From Macrotrachela quadricornifera (lineage: Eukaryota > Rotifera > Eurotatoria > Philodinida > Philodinidae), in the NCBI GenBank assembly GCA_022393335.1, contig JAJEKB010020753.1:451325-515324 (forward strand): a stretch of DNA of 64,000 bases, read 5' to 3'. Positions 51,261 through 63,880 of the stretch are shown here, in pieces (the stretch's first letter is position 1; each line of letters begins with the position of its first letter). The notes under the pieces are model-generated. The model was given only the letters and a program-made list of their open reading frames with translations, made no database searches and was not told the DNA's origin. The position numbers were made by a program, and so were the translations under genes.

Positions 51261-54200
51261 ATGGAAAGAATGGATACAACACAAACGCCTTCATTTATAG
51301 GCAAAACTTGGTTTGTTTATTTAAATAGAAAAAGAAATAAAATGAAATATTTTCTTTTAGTACAATTCAACATAATAAAAATGAAATATCAAGTACAACA
51401 ACAATTGATATGCTTAAAGATTGTTCACCTTGTAATAATAAACTTATAAAAACATCTGATAAACATGCAAAATTTTTATTAGAAAATTTAAATTTTTTAA
51501 GAAAACAAAAAGAATTATGTGATGTTATTTTAATTATTGGTCAAAAACAAATACCAGCACATCGAGCTATACTTTCAGCATGTAGTCCTTATTTTAAAGC
51601 TATGTTTACAGGTGAATTAGCTGAAAGTAGACAAACAGAAATAATTATTCATGATATTGATGAATATGCTATGGAATTTTTAATTGAATATTGTTATACA
51701 TCAAGAATTATTGTTGATGAAAAAAATGTACAAATGTTATTACCAGCTGCTTGTATTCTTCAAGTAAGATTACATTATTGAAATATAAATAATTAAACAA
51801 AAACTTCTATTTAGATTGAAGAAGTTCAATTAACATGTTGTGAATTTCTTCAAAAACAACTTGATCCAACAAATTGTCTTGGTATACGAGCATTTGCTGA
51901 TACACATTCATGTCGAGAACTTTTACGTATTGCTGATCGTTATACTCAACAACATTTTATTGATGTTAAAGAAAGTGAAGAATTTTTATTTTTACCTATA
52001 AATCAATTAATTGATATTATATCAAGTGATGAATTAAATATGAATTGTGAAGAAGATGTTTTTAATGCTGTTATGCAATGGATTTCATGTGATGTTCAAC
52101 AAAGAAAACAATATTTACCTAAGGTTTTAAATATAAAATAAAAATTTTTTATTTTTTAGTTTTTGTTGAATATTTAGATATTAGAACATGTTCGATTTCC
52201 ATTAATGAGTGCAAGATTTCTTGTTAATACAGTTAGTTCAGATTCATTGATAAGATCCGATCAAATATGTCGAGATTTAGTTGATGAAGCTAAAGATTAT
52301 TTATTATTACCACAAGAAAGATTAAATATGCAAGGACCAAGAACAAGAAGAAGAAAACCAATTAAATCATCTGAAGTTCTTTTTGCTGGTTTGATTAGTT
52401 CTTAATTTCTTTTCTTTTTTTAATAAATAAACATCATTCTAGTTGGTGGTTGGTGTTCTGGTGATGCAATAGCAAGTGTTGAAATGTTTGATCCAACAAC
52501 AAATGAATGGAGAGCTGTTGCACCTATGTCAAAAAGAAGATGTGGAGTTGGAGTAGCTGTATTAGATAATCTTTTATATGCTGTTGGTGGTCATGATGGT
52601 GTTAGTTATTTGAACAGTGTTGAACGGTAATTAGAAATGTTTAGATTAATGAGAAAATCTTTATTCTTTATTTATTTATTTATTAGATTTGATCCTCAAA
52701 CAAATCAATGGAGTAATGATGTTGCTCCAACAAGTTCATGTCGAACAAGTGTTGGAGTTGCTGTACTTGATGGATGTCTTTTTGCTGTCGGAGGACAAGA
52801 TGGAATCTCTTGTTTAAATCTTGTAGAAAAGTATAAATTTGTTTGTTTTTTCTTTAAATAAAATTTATTTTTGATTTATATAAAGGTATGATCCATCTAG
52901 TCAAAGATGGGCTCGTATAGCATCAATGGGTACTAAACGATTAGGTGTAGCTGTTGCTGTACTTGATGGATATCTTTATGCTATTGGAGGATCAGATGGA
53001 CAATCACCACTTAATACAGGTTTTGTTTAGTAATTTTATTTTATTTTATTTATTCATATGATTGAGATAAATCTATGGAAAATTTCTATGTTTTGAGGAG
53101 AGAATGAAATTGAATAGTTATATATTGATATTTATAATGAAATTTTGGTTTTTTTAGTTGAACGTTATGATCCAGAAATTGGTAAATGGTCACCAGTAGC
53201 ATCAATGACAACACGTCGAAAACATCTTGGATGTGCTGTTTATAATGGATTTATTTGTATGTTAAATTTGATTTAGTTATTTTTTTAATTATTTATTATA
53301 AATAAAAATAGATGCAGTTGGTGGAAGAGATGATGCAACAGAATTATCAACAGCTGAACGATATAATCCGAAAACAAATCAATGGTCACCCGTTGTTGCT
53401 ATGAATTCAAGACGAAGTGGAGTATGGGTTATATTTATATGTATATATATTATTTATTCATGCTTTTTTCTTTTAAATAGGTTGGTTTAGCTGTTGTTAA
53501 TAATTGTTTAATGGCTATAGGTGGATTTGATGTAAGTTATCTGTTGGTGAAATTCGTATATTCATTCATTGTGTGATGCAATAGAGCAAAAGAAAAATAT
53601 AAATTTTCCATTGAGAGATAATGTATATCAATGATGGAACGAAAATAGTGTAACTATTATGAAATTAATTGAGATGGTCTTCTGATTTAGTTCGAAATAT
53701 ATCAGCTCTTAAAGAGTATTTTCTTCTTATATGCTCCATTGTACGTAACACGTGTTTTTTCATCTGAATGTTTATCAGTCAGAAAATGAGTGTTCCGTGC
53801 AACTTCAGACGATGGAATATAGAAGTGAGGTTAACATAGGACAGACTTTGAGCGTACTCTGGCTCTCTTTTTGACCATTTGTAGATTTCGAATATGGTAA
53901 GGTCGGTTGGGCTGAAATTTTTACAGGAGATCTTTGTAGGATTTTCTGATAAAATATTGCTTTTTCAAAGGATCTTATCTTGCAACTGTACGATTCCATC
54001 AAACTTTGTCCGATTTAGATGAAAATCTTTTTTTGCAGATACCTATGATTATATCTCAGAGGTAGTTTTGATCTTTTCCAAAATCAGTATTCTGGCCCTT
54101 GTGAATTCATTATGATAAACCTTTGTCTACTTTTTAAAAAATGAACAGTAGATTGAATTGAACTTGTTTAAGCGTTAATAATGAATAACTTATTTAGCTT

Positions 54201-54617
54201 AATGATGAGATAAAAATAAAATACTATGAATTAATTCCAATGAGATTCATTTTATCTCTCGCTTCACTAGTAATTCAAGATTATTACATTAAATATAATT
54301 ATATTATCACTTAAAAAATATTTATTCATTTGTTTTTTTTCTGTTTGTTTTAAAATATTATCTAAATTATAAAATATATAATAATAATTATTTAGGGTGC
54401 ATCATATTTAAAAAGTGTTGAATTCTATGATAGTGAATTAAATAGTTGGAAATTACATGGAGGAATGAATTATCGTCGATTAGGTGGTGGTGTTGGTGTT
54501 ATTAAAGTTCAACAAAATGATTCAATACTATATGGAATAAATTGTGCATCTGGTTCATCATCAACATCTCCAGATGATAGTAAAAATCGTTCAATCTCAA
54601 AATTAGTTGATCTTTGA
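51261..54617 (+). CDS. KLHL20: kelch-like protein 20 (Cullin-3 adaptor)
   Basis: KLHL20 is a substrate adaptor of Cullin-3 ubiquitin ligases. Exons: 51261-51310, 51361-51763, 51815-52123, 52178-52388, 52443-52626, 52687-52830, 52886-53019, 53158-53256, 53312-53421, 53481-53531, 54396-54617, giving 638 aa. The BTB domain (about 45-150) has [20 protein letters not shown]. The BACK domain (about 155-260) has [20 protein letters not shown]. Six kelch blades run from about 320 to 600 with repeated AVGGxDG. The link [16 protein letters not shown] and the last blade [13 protein letters not shown] match human KLHL20 and fly diablo closely. The first 40 and last 35 residues are unique. The last intron is 864 bp, the others near 50-140 bp. 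Confidence 0.95.
53751..53800. repeat. short hairpin repeat in KLHL20 intron 10
   Basis: CGTGTTTTTTCATCTGAATG and what follows resembles 39661-39685 in DENND5 intron 1. Its inverted partner here is degenerate. Confidence 0.4.
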
Positions 54618-54943
54618 ATGACTCCGATTTTTTTTTTTTTCATTTGACATGTATATTAATATTTGTCTTTTTCTTCTTCTCGGTGTAAAATAGTTTCTTT
54701 CATCGGGTTTATTTCTTTTCTATGTATAATTTCATTCTTTCTCTCTCTCTATTTAATGATGGTTATTAATGAAAACAAATGAAAAACTATCATTTTAGAT
54801 GGGTTATATTGAACAATAATTTGAGAATGGATCAAAATTTTTAAAAAAAAAAATTCTTGTTTTGTTATATCAATTTATAAAAGTAAGTTTAAAATTTATT
54901 ATTTTTTTTTAAATAAAACAAAACTTAAAATTATTTAAATAGA
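54618..54943. other. spacer between KLHL20 and the RRM gene
   Basis: T-rich 3' flank and A/T-rich leader. An AAATAG acceptor-like end sits at 54937-54942, one base before the next ATG. Confidence 0.4.
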
Positions 54944-57473
54944 ATGATAACTAATGAAACAAATTCAAATGATGATAATCAATCATCATCTGAAATAAAT
55001 GGTAATTCATTAAATGATAATAATCTAGATAATCAAAAAGAAGAATATTTATCTATTAATAATAATAATAATGATAATGATAATTTAAATATAATACGTG
55101 ATGGAAAAGTTCCAAAACCAGATGATGAAAGAAAATTATTTGTTGGACAATTATCATCGGATATAACAAAAGAAGATCTTAAAAAATATTTTTCAAAATT
55201 TGGTACAATTGAAGATGTTACAATTAAATATGATGTACCCGGTGGTAGAGCACGTGGTTTTGCTTTTATTTTATTTGATGATAAAGATTCAATACAAAAA
55301 GTTCTTAATGTTCAATTACATACAATAAATCAATGTCAAATTGATCCTAAACCAGCACATCGACGACCGCGTTAGATTTTTATCTTTAGAAAAAAAAAAT
55401 GATTATTTATTTTGTTTTGTTTTTTAGCTGTTACAAATCCGGTGAAAAAAATTTTTATTGGACAATTACCAAGTGAATTTGTTGAACAAGATTTATCGAA
55501 TTATTTTTCACAATTTGGAATTATTGATACAATTGAACTTGTTAATAACAAATAAAAACCAAAAACAAAAAAAATGAATTGTTTTTTTTTTTTATTTTAT
55601 TTTAGCCAATGGATCGTGAAAAAAGTATTCGTCGTCCATTTGGTTTTGTTTCATTTTCATCTGAAAAAACAGCTGAAGAAGTTTTACGTCAACAACGTCA
55701 TTCAATAAATGGTGCATCAATTGAGGTTCGTCCAGCTAAACCACGTCCACATGAACAACAACAACAGCAACAACAACAACAACAACAACAACAATTACAA
55801 ATTCAACAACAATATCAATATGGAGAATATATTTTACCTCATCATCATAATGCATTTATTTCATCTATATCAAATACAAATATGACACATCAACCAATTA
55901 TGACTATTCATCATAATCAAAATTCTTATTATACACAAAATAATAATAATAATTATCCTGGACAAGTTATTCACATATTCTATTTTTTCTTTTTTTTGTT
56001 TTTAAATTTATTATTTTATTTTTTAGATTGATCAATGGAGTCAAGGAAATAATAATGGAGGATCTTATTGGAATACAAATAATAGTGATATTAGAAATAA
56101 TAATAATAATAATAATAATTCAATATCACAATGGTCGACAGGTTATTTATATTAAATTTTAAATTAAAAGAAATATTCGAATCAAAAGTTTATACGAATG
56201 TATTTTAAACTGATTAAAAATACCTTTAAGTTTAAGCCAGGCACGTACCCAGAAATTTTCTGAGGAGGGGGCCCAACCTCTGAGGGGGGACCCTACTACG
56301 GGAAAATAAAAAATTTCATGAGGCAAAAAGTGTCTTCCCCTACCCCCCTACGGGTGTTTTAACCCTTGAGGGAGGAGCCTAAACCCCATGGGCCCCCTCC
56401 TCGGTACGTCCCTGGTTTAAGTCTTGTCTACACAAATTTCAGCATCTTGAGTTCATGATATTTTCTATCATTGCTAAAAGTTTCAGTAGTTAATGAGTAG
56501 ATCTTATTTTATTTTCAACATCCATAGGTTCTTTCTCACTAGAATAGAAAGTGCGCTTTAGATACAAATATCACCATATCGTATATGAGATGCCTTCTGT
56601 AAAAGTGTTAATCAAACCATTATATCGATTAGGTGCTCTGTGCGGAGTTTTAAGCATTTTACTGGATTTTTAGTCCATGATATGATGTATAACAAAAAAT
56701 CGAATGATAAACTTTCAAGTTAAAACTTGGTCTAGAGACAAGTCTATTCATCAATAGATTATGCTGAAAATTTCATTATAGTCTCTTGTTGAATAGATCT
56801 ATTCTTGGGCCAAATCTTAGCTCTAAAGATTCCCATTCGATTTTTTGATATACATTATGTCAATATTTGGTACCATTCTTAAAGACAAAAATAAATTTAT
56901 TTAGGAGGTAATAGTGGTTTATCATCAGTTGGTAGCAATAATAGTGTATATGGTACATTAGGTAATTCAATATCATCTTCATCATCAGTTTATCAACAAA
57001 ATCAAGGTCAATCGATGTATAATCCAAATGGAATAAATCATCAAAATCCATATCCTCATTCAAATTATTCAAATCATTTACAACCATCTTATAGTTTATC
57101 AACATCACAATCAACTGGAAATATTTATGGAGGTGGATATGCATCATCATCAACATTAATTCCATCAAATGATATACAATCATCATCATCATCATCAACA
57201 ACATGGAATCAATATGCTCCTTCTAATCTTGGTAATGCTGCTAATCAGACAAATTATGATTCAAATATATATTATGCTCCTTATTATCATAATTTATTCG
57301 CTCAACAGTACTATCCTCAACAACAACAACAACAACAACAACAACAAGCACAAACACAAGCAGTAAGTCAAACCCAAGGTCAAGTTCCTATTGAACAAAC
57401 AATATCACCAAATGGTTTTCCCACATCATCTAATGGTGGTTTAGATAAAACTTATCAACATCTTTCTCGATAA
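54944..57473 (+). CDS. two-RRM hnRNP-like RNA-binding protein
   Basis: Exons 54944-55370, 55428-55540, 55606-55965, 56027-56141 and 56905-57473 give 527 aa. An acidic Asn/Ser-rich head (1-60) precedes RRM1 (about 65-140) with RNP2 KLFVGQL and RNP1 RARGFAFILF. RRM2 (about 150-230) has KIFIGQL and RPFGFVSFSS. The rest is low complexity: poly-Gln (about 245-260 and 485-500), Asn, Tyr and Ser-rich, prion-like. The layout is that of hnRNP A/B/D, Squid or Musashi-type proteins, which bind RNA in the nucleus and control splicing, transport or translation. I cannot choose the subfamily. Intron 4 (763 bp) holds two inverted-repeat elements. Confidence 0.88.
56231..56420. mobile_element. 190-bp foldback MITE in RRM-gene intron 4
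   Basis: The left end TTTAAGCCAGGCACGTACCC with GAGGAGGGGGCCCA is matched by the inverted right end TGGGCCCCCTCCTC...GGTACGTCCCTGGTTTAA. It is strikingly G/C-rich against its surroundings. Superfamily not assigned. Confidence 0.7.
56680..56861. repeat. inverted repeat in RRM-gene intron 4
   Basis: The left arm TATGATGTATAACAAAAAAT plus CGAATG pairs with the right arm CATTCGATTTTTTGATATAC...ATTATG. The middle has further partial symmetry around TCTATTCATCAATAGA. It ends about 45 bp before exon 5. Confidence 0.6.
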
Positions 57474-60400
57474 AATAAAAAGAAGAATATATTCTCGTGT
57501 TTCTTCATTATATTTATGTACTTTATTTCTATCTTTAATTAACATTCGCTTTACTCTGTCTTTTTTGTGTCTTCTTTTGTCTATGCTAAGCTAACATAAG
57601 TTATAAAAAAAAAAACAAAGAAAACATTTTTTTTATTTAAGTTATTCAAAAATCATATATTTATAAGATAAACTAGCAATATTAACAATTACAAAACAAA
57701 AATTTTAATTCATATTTGTGTGTTTTTTCTTAATTAATCAATTTTGATAATGATAATTAGATTTATGTGTGATTTATTTTTAGGATAAATATTTAAAACG
57801 ATAGACCAGTTTAAAGTATTAATTTTTAATTTTTACAGAAGAATAAAACAATTAGTGTCATTAAGATATATAGTTATTCAATGTCTATACATAATATAAG
57901 ATCAATCTCATCATTGAATAGATTTATTTTATTGTTATCAACAATTTTTTTTATTTCAGACATACTGTTATCATATGATTAGATAGGCAGTTTTAGTGAA
58001 CATTATTATAAATACATTCTTTGATTACTATCAGAAATAGAATTGCCATATCTCCTGATTTAGTCAGAAGTCTCTTGGTTTTAGACCTTCCTCCTGGTCA
58101 AAATATTCCACTGATAATTTAACTAGACTTGAGTTGTACATTATCTCTGATAGTATCCTCAAGTCGTCTGTCATAGTATGTGATGAGCTTCAGATTGTGT
58201 CTCTCACTCTCTATGATCAGTCCGATAGCCTGTCTGAAACAGGTAATTAATTAAGATGTCGGTCACTGCCTGTGGCGGGAGTGAATCCAAGCTTCTACTC
58301 ATATACATTTCAAAACTCTCTTTCAGATCGTATTTCACAAAATCGTTTCCCACAAGAAGCTGGTTTTTAAGATATTTTTTTGTACCTGGAATTTTCATGA
58401 TATTCTGAATCAAAATGATAAACAGAAAGTAAGAAAAAAAGAAAGAGAATGATCACAGTATGCGATAGATTCAATAATTGATCAGATAAAATGTTGTTTT
58501 TGCTTGACTTGTCTGAAAGTGAGATTATCAATTTCATAAATAAAGTGTGTAACAAGAACATTTATACTTTTAGCTAAAAAGAAAAAAAATCTTTTTAAAT
58601 CCCTGCTTAAGAAAAGAAAGTTCCTTCCTCACTACTTTTGGATTGCCCTAAGTATTTTGTTTTTATAATTTAATGATTGGCTGTCAAACAAATGATAATA
58701 TAAAGTATGTTTAACAACATTTTTTTTCCTTACATGTCACTTAGAGAAAGAAAGCGCTTTTGTGAGAAAAAATTTTTGCTTTTTTATAAGGGAGATCAAT
58801 AGATTGTTTTCTAATCTCGAGAAAACCTCGTGATGAATCTCTGATTTTTCAAATTTGAATTTAGCAACCCTGACCATGAGACTTTTTTCGATTTAGTTAC
58901 ACAATGCGATAACAATAGTTTTCAAAAATCACCAATTTTAAAGCAATTTATATTGCTTTAATTTTCATAATGGTAGTCAAATATAGAGAGAAAAAGTATG
59001 ACGATAGTGCTTTATATGAAACATTTTTAGAAAAAGCAAAATGAACTTCATGAAAACATTCGTTTTTTAACATAAATTCAATAATATGAATACATGAGAG
59101 TAATTAAAAAATACTCTTTATGTATTAATCTAGCAGTAAGATTTTTAATTCGATTCGCATCTGTTCAATGTTCTTTAACTTCAATATACATATTTCCGTT
59201 ACTACTTCGCAAATACTTTTTAAAAAATGAGATATTTATGATCAGCTTAATGAATTCTTTCATTTTACAAAGATTTTGTATTTGACAAAGTCAATTGGTT
59301 TTTCTTACATTTCGATGAGAAGGATCTCAAAGATGAAGAATTATATTATCATACAATGAAAAAACTATAGTTAAAGAATGTCATCAGAGCTTATTGCTGT
59401 TTCTCAAAGTAATAAAATATTATTTTTGTCTTTATCATACTTTAGAATAAAATACTGATGATGGGAGAGCAAATAAATGAATAGGGAGAAATTTTCAATT
59501 TATAGATACGTGATAAATGTTTACTCTTTCATATAACTCAAGAACACAGGAGATAGCACAAAAAGTAAACGATGTTATAAAAGTATTTCTAAGTTAAGAA
59601 AAATGTTACTCCCACAAAAAATCCTCTTTGCACTGTTTTCAAGTGAATATTAGATAAGATCATCGCATCTCTTCAAAATAAATCATTTATTCATTTTCAC
59701 TTCGTCATCTTGTGAAAACTCGATCGCCACCCTAATATGTTGTGTAGAGCTGAAAATTGTTGGGCATACTGAGGATGGGTCATTCTCGCACCACTAAAAA
59801 TTTCAGTTCGATTCATTGTATTTTGGATAGAAACATAATAATTTTGCTATACATGGCTTTTTACGTGAGATGGCTTTCGTATCACCAGCGCCACTCGACC
59901 ACAGTACCATATAAAATCAAAGTCCTTTTTTAGGGTTTTTCAAGTCGCTGAACTTGCCATCCCTTCTTTTTGCTCAAAAGGTATGAATTTAAAAAGAGCC
60001 CCGAGACGAACTAGTTCTAGAGACAAACTTTCAATAACAAAACAAAAAATTATATAAACGATATATAAAATGCACATGAGGAATATGCACCCGAAATGAA
60101 TGATTCGTTGAAATGTATAAACAAAAGCGGTGGCAGATTTGATAGATTTGAAATTTTTTGCAAAGTAATGATTTATTATGTTTGTATAGACATAAAAATA
60201 TGCAACATTAATTAGAAAAAGTAAAGAATTTAGTCTGATTAATTGTTCAAAAAATGAAGATTAATACTGAAATAGTAATTGACGATCAGTCAAAATGAGA
60301 ATTGCAATAAAACACAAAAACTTCAACAAAAATTCAATATTGCAAGTCGAGTTGCTCATTTACAATCGGTAACAAATAATAACATTTTACATACTTTTGG

Positions 60401-61214
60401 ATATCAGGAAACATTCTAATTATTTATTTTCATCTGTTTAAACTTTTTCCACATCAAAGCTATTCTATGTAAGCTTTTATACAGCGTGAAAACTATATAA
60501 CTGTCGTGAATAGCTGCGAGCAATCAATCAATATTTATCAAATTATACAAATTTTTGGAACAAATACAAAGTGAAATTTTAATACCAGTCATTCCAATAT
60601 AAAAACAAAACGTTCATGTTTTTTGTATCTTGATGATTTTTTTTCTATTCTATAAATTAATTTTTCCTTTTTATTGAAACAAAGGGCAATACGGCGTTTA
60701 AATACGCCGGCTAAAATGCTTAAAGTTTGTCTGTCTGTTCTAACTAATCAGAAAATAGCAACGAGTATATCAATAATACTAGAATGTAATAGTTCCTAAA
60801 GATATTCCTAAAAGGTTTTTAGGGTCGGGGAACCGAATGGTACCATTAATTTTTGAATTTTTTTAAATGTATTTTTTTACTAAAAAAGGCTTTTTTTTAC
60901 GAAATAACGATTTGTCTCGAAAATTTCAGAAAAGATCGTATAACATAAAATAAATTTGTAGTTATACAGGTATGCTTCTTTCTAGTTTTCTCTATCTTTC
61001 TGCATTCAAGCCAATCAGAAAACGTTGTCAACTAGATTAATATCAAAAGCTTGTAATATTCTAGTTGAAAACTATATGAAGGGTGAAGAGTTCGCATCGG
61101 GAGTCGAATTTGTGGCTAATAAAAAGTTACCAAACAATTCGTAATTAGTTTCACCTTTTTTTCCTAAAAAGATTGATCCAAGATGGTGAAAGATCAATAA
61201 ATGAAAACTGAGTT
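57474..61214. other. gene-poor region
   Basis: 3' flank of the RRM gene followed by about 3.5 kb with no supported gene. A minus-strand 69-codon frame at 58204-58413 has moderate protein character (GTKKYLKNQLLVGNDFVKYD) but no recognised family and no convincing splice context. Confidence 0.4.
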
Positions 61215-61796
61215 AAAATGAATATAAATGCAGCAAAATTGAACAGATTTTGTATTTGTTATTATAAGAATAGATCAAATACAATGACATAAATGGATTC
61301 AAAACACGTGAATTTTCGAATCTATACGAGATTCATCATCAGACCAACCATTTATGATGACACAACCACCTTCTCTCTTTTCATAACATCATTACCGAGA
61401 CCAATGAGTATCTCATTCTCCATTCCAACCAAAATGACAATACATAATAGATATGCTCTTATGACTGCAACTTTGTATATAAATTAACAGAATAACTGAG
61501 CATTTGAATTTAAAACGAATAAAATCGAATAAATGCATCACAACTGCAGTCATAAGAGTATAATCTACTATTATTATTTTGGTTCGAATGGAGAATTAGA
61601 TACTCATTGGTCTCGGTAATGATGTAATGAAAAGAGAGAAGGTGGTTGTGTCATCATAAATGGTTGGTCTGATGATGAATCTCGTATAGATTCGAAAATT
61701 CACGTGTTTTGAATCCATTTATGTCATTGTATTTGATCTATTCTTATAATAACAAATACAAAATCTGTTCAATTTTGCTGCATTTATATTCATTTT
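61215..61796. repeat. 582-bp near-perfect inverted repeat
   Basis: The left arm 61215-61468 and right arm 61545-61796 are almost exact reverse complements, with a loop of about 75 bp. The left arm starts AAAATGAATATAAATGCAGC and the right ends with its complement. The arms align nearly without gaps. No terminal motif of a known transposon and no coding frame conserved between arms was seen. Confidence 0.9.
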
Positions 61797-62808
61797 ATTC
61801 AAATGCTCAATTATTCTATTAATTGAAAGCTGAGTTGGTTTGCCGAATAATTAATAGGAAATAATATAAACTGTCTCCAGTAAAACACTTCACCAAAGAC
61901 AATTGACTATGAAGAAACATAATAATAAATTAGTAAATAATCGTTTTTAATAAAACTTGACTGATCGTTATCGAGTGTGGAAAATACGAAATCGAAGTCA
62001 GTAAAAATGTTTCAAATCTGTTTCCTAGCTTTCTTTGATGAATTGCTTGTTATTTTAAGCTTGACTCATGGATATTCAAGGGTTGTGAATCTATGTTCGA
62101 TATTAATTCTAATATAAACAGTTTCCTTTTTTGATTATTATATATCGAATCTTTGAGCGAAATTGATATAAAAATATGTAAAAAAATGAAGCGACTGTTT
62201 GAAGTTCTGTTGTTGAGTCTGCATAAATATCAACCGTAAAATTATATTCCAAAATAGAGAAAGTTCTTTCGTTGACTACAATGTGTTGTACTCTATTTGT
62301 AGCAATTCTTAAACAGTTCCCCTTTTTAGTTTCTTCTTAACGACCGTATTAACAAATTCCTAGTAACTATTTGAGAAGAATTTAAACGAGATGCATCTAT
62401 TTACTTCAAAACTGAACTAATATCGGTTGATATAGTGGTATTAAATATGCAAATGACTAGACATTGTTTTAAAAGCTTTATTGTAAGTAAAATAAGTGAC
62501 ACTTGAGTCACTTTAAGAAAATAGTGAATGATTTGACTGTTGAGGCAAAATAATTCTTTATTAGACATTTGACGTAAAAAGGACCTATTCATTAAAGGAC
62601 TTCTGAATCTTAATATGATGTTATTTACTTATTGTCATTCCGAATTCTTGTTCACCTAATTCCGAACATTATGCATTTTTTCTTATGTCAGGAGATCGTA
62701 ACGAACAAATGCTATCAGAAATGTCAATGAAAAGTTGGAGCGAAATATTTCCTTCTTGTTTTGTTGACTGAGATGGGGAGTCATATGAAAAATAGAACTC
62801 TGTGTGTG
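61797..62808. other. intergenic, nothing recognised
   Basis: AT-rich sequence between the long hairpin and the AAGTAC element. Confidence 0.35.
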
Positions 62809-63446
62809 TCAGAGCTCGCACGAAAGTATTTGTATTTGTACTTTTCGTACTTTTTCAAATAAAAGTAAAATACTTGTACTTACTCGGACTTACAATACGA
62901 ATGTGTTTTTTTTTCTATATTCGAAGAATCTTTTAGTTTCGCTAAAATTTGACATATTGTTTAAAAAGTTAGCATAATCTTTATTTTTCAACTCTTCTCA
63001 CCTTTAAAATCGCCAACTCACTCTTCAAACTTACAAACTGCTTTTTTTATACTGATATACATGTGATTTTTCAGTTATTTCAATTTTTTAATTTGTAATC
63101 ATATCTGAAGACAAGAGTTTACTGTTTACTGGTTGTATATGAAAACATAATGTATTTCAAAAAAGATGAAATTATTCAAAAGTATCAATATAAGACTAAG
63201 TAATAAAAAACGATACAAATAATTATGTAACTGTATTTAAGTTAAGAGAGAATTTTAGAGCTACCTGTTAAACTGCAGTCTGGTTTATTTACATCAAGTA
63301 CAAATACCAAGTACTTTTTTTCGTACTTAAGTACAAGTAAAAGTACAAGAGCAAGTATACTTTTGAAAAGACAAGTTCAAGTACGAGTATATTTTTTCGA
63401 GAACAAGTAAAAAACTTTTTCTTGCTGTACTTTTACTCGTCCAGGC
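62809..63446. mobile_element. non-autonomous element with AAGTAC arrays
   Basis: Both ends are dense in GTACTT/AAGTAC (left 62820-62895, right 63295-63435). The ends are roughly inverted: AGAGCTCGCACGAAAGTA at left; the right complement reads AAGCCTGGACGAGTAAAAGT. The middle is plain AT-rich. The right end runs directly into the Ig exon. Confidence 0.5.
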
Positions 63447-63624
63447 TTCGATTGATGAATAGAACTATATGATATAATTGTAAGTTTTTCAGATGTACGC
63501 ATTGGCATTGATTTAAATAACCATTCAACTTGAACATTTTCGGATAATTCACATTCAAATGTGACATTATCATTTTTGATTATTATTGTATCCATAAGTG
63601 GACGAATAATTTTGATTACAGAAT
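63440..63624 (-). pseudogene. Ig-domain exon fragment (titin/twitchin-like)
   Basis: After an acceptor (ATTAATATAG) at 63625-63634 on the minus strand the frame reads SVIKIIRPLMDTIIIKNDNV, then TFECELSENVQVEWLFKSMP. This is the front half of an I-set immunoglobulin domain: conserved Cys in FECELS, Trp in VEWLF. Such domains are tandem in titin, twitchin and obscurin-type muscle proteins. At about 63446 the frame enters the AAGTAC element and no second half of the domain (the DxGxYxC motif) was found. No further exon is seen before 57.5 kb. It looks like a truncated gene end; upstream exons would lie beyond the window. Confidence 0.6.
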
Positions 63625-63880
63625 CTATATTAATTATTGAAAAAAATTGTTTTTTAAATGAAATATCAATAGTTTGAATAGTAGTCTAGATTAATCTGAA
63701 TGTAACATTAAATATTTCTTTATTGTCCTTAATATATTTATACACTTTATCGAAAACTTTTTCTATCTAGTTGTTATATTACACAGATTTGATTTGTTTT
63801 ACAATTAGTACTTATTTTTCCAAATTATTCTCGTAATGTTGTTCTATCGATGAAAGTATTAGATGATTTCTTTCTTATAC

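Noticed and set aside
58204..58413. 69-codon minus-strand frame as a gene
   Set aside because: Some protein-like character, but no family recognised, no supporting neighbour exon and surrounding frame broken.
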